Assembly: GCF_963583255.1 (NCBI RefSeq) | Contig: NC_084804.1 | Location: 18,356,723-18,420,722 of the forward strand | Source of the DNA: Pyrus communis | Taxonomy: Eukaryota; Streptophyta; Magnoliopsida; Rosales; Rosaceae | Reading direction: 5' to 3' | DNA length: 64,000 bases | In this document: positions 61,301-64,000 of the stretch, piece after piece | How positions within the stretch are numbered: position 1 is the stretch's first letter | Layout: every line of letters starts with the position of its first letter | Notes under the pieces: model-generated | Databases searched by the model: none | What the model was told of the DNA's origin: nothing | What the model saw: the letters and a program-made list of their open reading frames with translations, nothing else | Made by a program: the position numbers and the translations under genes

Positions 61301-61465
61301 AAGTGGTGGATGATGAGGAAATTATCGGGGCCTTGGATCGGCTAGTTACCGACGAGATGGCTACCTCTCTGAATGAGGATTTTTCTGAGGCGGAGATCAA
61401 GGCTACTCTCTTCGATATGCATCCTTCAAAATCCCCGAGCCCGAATTTTTTTTAATTTTATAAGG
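58311..61465 (+). mobile_element. LINE fragment, copy 2, no reverse transcriptase
   Basis: Counterpart of 5882-9045. ORF1: ENIYAISIGEEAVIKRLLEG and WFVKGYSFLVKFWP (58574-58790), zinc knuckle FCYKCGRLGHSKGC (about 59030-59070). The endonuclease domain is better preserved than in copy 1: 60072-60644 reads STMSILFWNCQGLGNRRMVW, SKTKYNTN, ALLWNDDTTLG and WVYGGDFNGI. It ends at PSKSPSPNF (about 61455), the same point as copy 1, before reverse transcriptase. Stops interrupt both ORFs. Confidence 0.82.
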
Positions 61466-61617
61466 CGGAGATCAAGACTTTTAGTACTCATAATTTGGCT
61501 AATTTTATGTTTAATTTTTTGAGGCGGAGATCAAGACTTTCAGTACTCATAATTTGTTTAAATTTATGTTTCATAAGAAATTAAGAGGTAGTATTCTAGT
61601 GGATTCGTTCATTGTAG

Positions 61618-62211
61618 GTAATGCTCATGGAGAACGGAACCAAAGCAGGTGCAATCAAATTTTTTCGTAGTCAATCTCCTAGACATTTTGAAGGGGGTGA
61701 CTGGGACCAAGGTGGCTCTTGTAATCGGCTAAATCGTTTATCAGTAGAGCAGGTGAGTTGTGTGATGCTATAATGACCCGAATGGATGTCATATCTGTTT
61801 TTACTTTTGGGCAAAATGAATGTTATGTTTAGTTAATTGAGCTACACTTACATGTTATGAAGCAATGATTTGTACCCAAGCACAAACCCTTTCTACTTTG
61901 TGTTGTTTCAACTAAGCTGTTGTATAATGTTACAGTTTGCTTTCCAGGTCGAAGATCTCTTCTCAATGAAGAATAATGGTACAAACATGGAGCCACGCTT
62001 GGTGAATCAACACCTCTACAAGTCCCTTAAAGGATCAAGTTTCCAGATTTTGAGCATAACCCACATGAGCGGGTTCAGAGCAGATGCCCATCCATCCACA
62101 GCCGGTGAGAAGAAGCACGACGACTGCATACACTGGTGCTTCCCAGGATTAACAGATACTTGGAATGATTTATTTATAAAGCACCTAAATGTTATTAAAA
62201 GTAGAAATTGA
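61618..62211 (+). pseudogene. TBL: TBL/PMR5-type acetyltransferase, last two exons, copy 2
   Basis: Exons 61618-61752 and 61948-62211, both phase 0 with GT-AG borders and the same lengths as copy 1 (135 and 264 nt). Codes for FFRSQSPRHFEGGDWDQGG, NITHMSGFRADAHPSTAGE and DDCIHWCFPGLTDTWND. The DxxH motif is kept. The catalytic GDS half and membrane anchor are missing, with LINE sequence upstream. Open frames in both copies suggest either recent duplication or some residual constraint. Confidence 0.85.
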
Positions 62212-62269
62212 TGAATTATTTTCATGTTGAGGTTTTTCATTTTTTCCATCTGAAATGTAGTGAACTTCG

Positions 62270-63006
62270 CAGCACAATCCCATCCCATCTTGTTCTCAAT
62301 GCTGCTTTTTGAAATCCACATAATGCTGCATCCAGATGAGGTAACTGTGGTTAGAACACAAGGAAAATTCGGCCTGGCTTTGGACACCCAAGCCACGACA
62401 ACGAGCGTAAATGGTAATGTTCTATTTTTTTGTCTTATATATTTTAATTTAAGGAGTTGTCTTAATCGCCCCGAATGACCACCCCCCTCTTTTGCTCGAT
62501 TACTATGATATGATCATAAAATGCTAGTTTTTCTGGAATTTTATTGAAATAGAGGTATGATGAGCAAAGCATAGTTCTGTACACCCCATTAAACAGTGCT
62601 CTTTTTCTTGTGCTGTACTCAACTCTGCAAATGCAATGTCACGGCATCCTGGAATTAAACCAAAAACAAGAAAAAATGAAGTTGAATTCTCTACCTTTCG
62701 CCTTGATAAATTACAGGACCAATTGGGGTGACAACAACGGCAGTTCCTGTACAAATTGTCAGATTCAAGTAAATCCTTCATCACAATTACACGTTCCTCG
62801 ACCTAAAGGAAAGCATGCATGCTTTTGTTTTACGCTTTCGAATTGAGTGGACCAAAAGCGCAGTAATGCTAATTGGTTTTGCCTTCAAGATGAAAATATT
62901 GCATGCTGGCTACTCCCTTCAGCATTCTTAAAGCATTCTGTCCAGGCTTAAAGAGCAGAAATCGATCATCTTCTGTCCTGTACGCCTTAAGACCTTTAAA
63001 TATACC
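62270..63006 (-). pseudogene. BCAT relic, copy 2
   Basis: Minus strand. 63006 to about 62907 encodes [20 protein letters not shown] with a good AG acceptor and without the stop of copy 1. It joins directly to a CNIFILK remnant (62906-62883). 62802-62695 starts VEERVIVMKDLLESDN, then shifts frame by an apparent 2-bp loss; the continuing sequence reads CTGTAVVVTPIGPVIYQGER. A weak terminal-exon match (IENKMGWD) lies at 62270-62335. Same internal deletion as copy 1, so the relic formed before duplication. Confidence 0.77.
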
Positions 63007-63459
63007 CTGACAAAAGCCGCAATGTGCATATTTATATCACCAAAAGTTCGATAGCATAATAACATTGTCATATTATGTTGTCACAAAGTGAATCTAAATG
63101 AGACGTCTTGGCAAGAATCTACTTAAATAATGGTCAATATTCTCAGTTTGACAGGATAACATTTCTTCACAATAATAAAATAATTTGACTGAATAAGCTA
63201 CCTAGCTAGCAGCAAAGCATGCAAAATTACCAATGTTACCGTTCGAATGAATAAGATTGACACTTGAGTTATATAAATTTGCCAATAATGATTAGCAACT
63301 AATCAAGCCTAACTAATCACACTAACACCTCACACTAACACTACAATTCGTTACATAACTGTTGCAATAGGTAAGGATAAGGACAGTGACTAAACTATGA
63401 CACTGCTGACTGTACTGTGAGTATGAGTTGTGTCTTTACACCCAGTCAAGCTGAACAGA

Positions 63460-64000
63460 GGGTAAAGCTTGGACTGAAGATAGTGAAACTGGCTTGAATA
63501 TTAACATTCTTATTTTGGCTGTTGACATACTGAATTTGAGGAGATGAGCAAGAACCAGTTCTTTGATTTAATGATAATCTATTTCCACTTGTTTGTTAGT
63601 AGCATGGAACATTGGATTGGAACCCAGAGAAATGGCAGATACATTGTCACACCACAAAACTGGAACTTTAGACAGAGGAAAACCAATGTCCTTAAACATT
63701 TTGCAAACTTAGGTAGTTCTGCTATAGGGTGAGCCTGATATTTATATTCAGCTTTCGTTGAGGAGCGAGCAACTGTTCCCTGCTTCATTTCACTCCAACT
63801 AATGAGATTACTACCCAGATAAACACAGTAATCACTTGTAGATCTTCTGTCAAATACACAGCTTACCCAATTTGCATTAGAGAAGGCAATGAGATCTAAA
63901 GAGCTTTTCTTGAACCACAAACCATGACTAATAGAGCCTTTTAAAAACCTCAGTATTTCTTTGACAGCATGAAAGTGAGTACCTCCAGGACAATAAAGAA
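63460..64000 (-). mobile_element. Copia RNase H relic, copy 2 (cut by window edge)
   Basis: Minus-strand 63920-63579 reads LIAFSNANWVSCVFDRRSTS, YCVYLGSNLISW and TVARSSTKAEYKY, the Copia RNase H domain, then shifts frame before the VLWCDN and NPVFHA motifs. Counterpart of 11085-11640. Confidence 0.82.

Larger units (their letters stand above)
56565..64000. repeat. Segmental duplication, copy 2
   Basis: Collinear with 2059-11640. Lacks the counterpart of 3220-5211 (join at about 57643-57646) and the private 73-bp tandem duplication. Runs off the right edge of the window. Confidence 0.93.

Overview
The window is nuclear DNA of a dicot plant, most likely a Rosaceae species of the apple/pear type. 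The evidence is spliced genes with GT-AG introns, long AT-rich spacers, Copia and Ty3 retrotransposons, tRNA-derived SINEs, hAT-type MITEs and a TRIM whose LTR I recognise from memory as the Rosaceae form of Cassandra. The species is an inference; no database search was possible.

Layout. (1) 1-2058: tail of a CACTA-like transposon, with a minisatellite and a tandem duplication. (2) 2059 to at least 11640: first copy of a segmental duplication. It carries a broken PR-1 gene, a LINE without reverse transcriptase, the last two exons of a TBL acetyltransferase gene, a shrunken branched-chain aminotransferase (BCAT) relic and a Copia relic. (3) 12.5-13.05 kb: a threefold tandem repeat. (4) 14266-21263: a nine-exon BCAT gene on the minus strand, split in exon 4 by a 4.5-kb Copia element and carrying further lesions. 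(5) 22.3-24.1 kb: two hAT-type elements with perfect 8-bp target duplications, the first holding a chimeric TRIM. (6) 25659-28719: an apparently intact nine-exon BCAT gene (344 aa, minus strand). (7) 28.7-34.3 kb: gene-poor, with a probable solo LTR. (8) 34307-40934: a decayed Copia element with both LTRs. (9) 42.67-43.9 kb: PIF/Harbinger transposase pseudogene. (10) 46.0-48.5 kb: one intact and one frameshifted PR-1 gene. (11) 49.15-56.45 kb: a 5'-truncated Athila/Tat-like Ty3 element with its 2-kb 3' LTR. (12) 56565-64000: second copy of the segmental duplication, running off the window and lacking a 2-kb block that held most of PR-1.

Only two genes look functional as read: the secreted PR-1 at 46000-46506 and the BCAT at 25659-28719, which lacks an organelle transit peptide and so is predicted cytosolic. 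PR-1, TBL and BCAT sequences recur on both sides of the window, so the locus appears to have grown by tandem and segmental duplication, with most copies then broken by point mutation, deletion or transposon insertion. The clearest unusual structures are the chimeric TRIM with a foldback in the 5' LTR position, the exon-precise Copia knock-out of a BCAT, and the microhomology deletion in the second duplicate. I found no evidence for a novel defence or signalling system.
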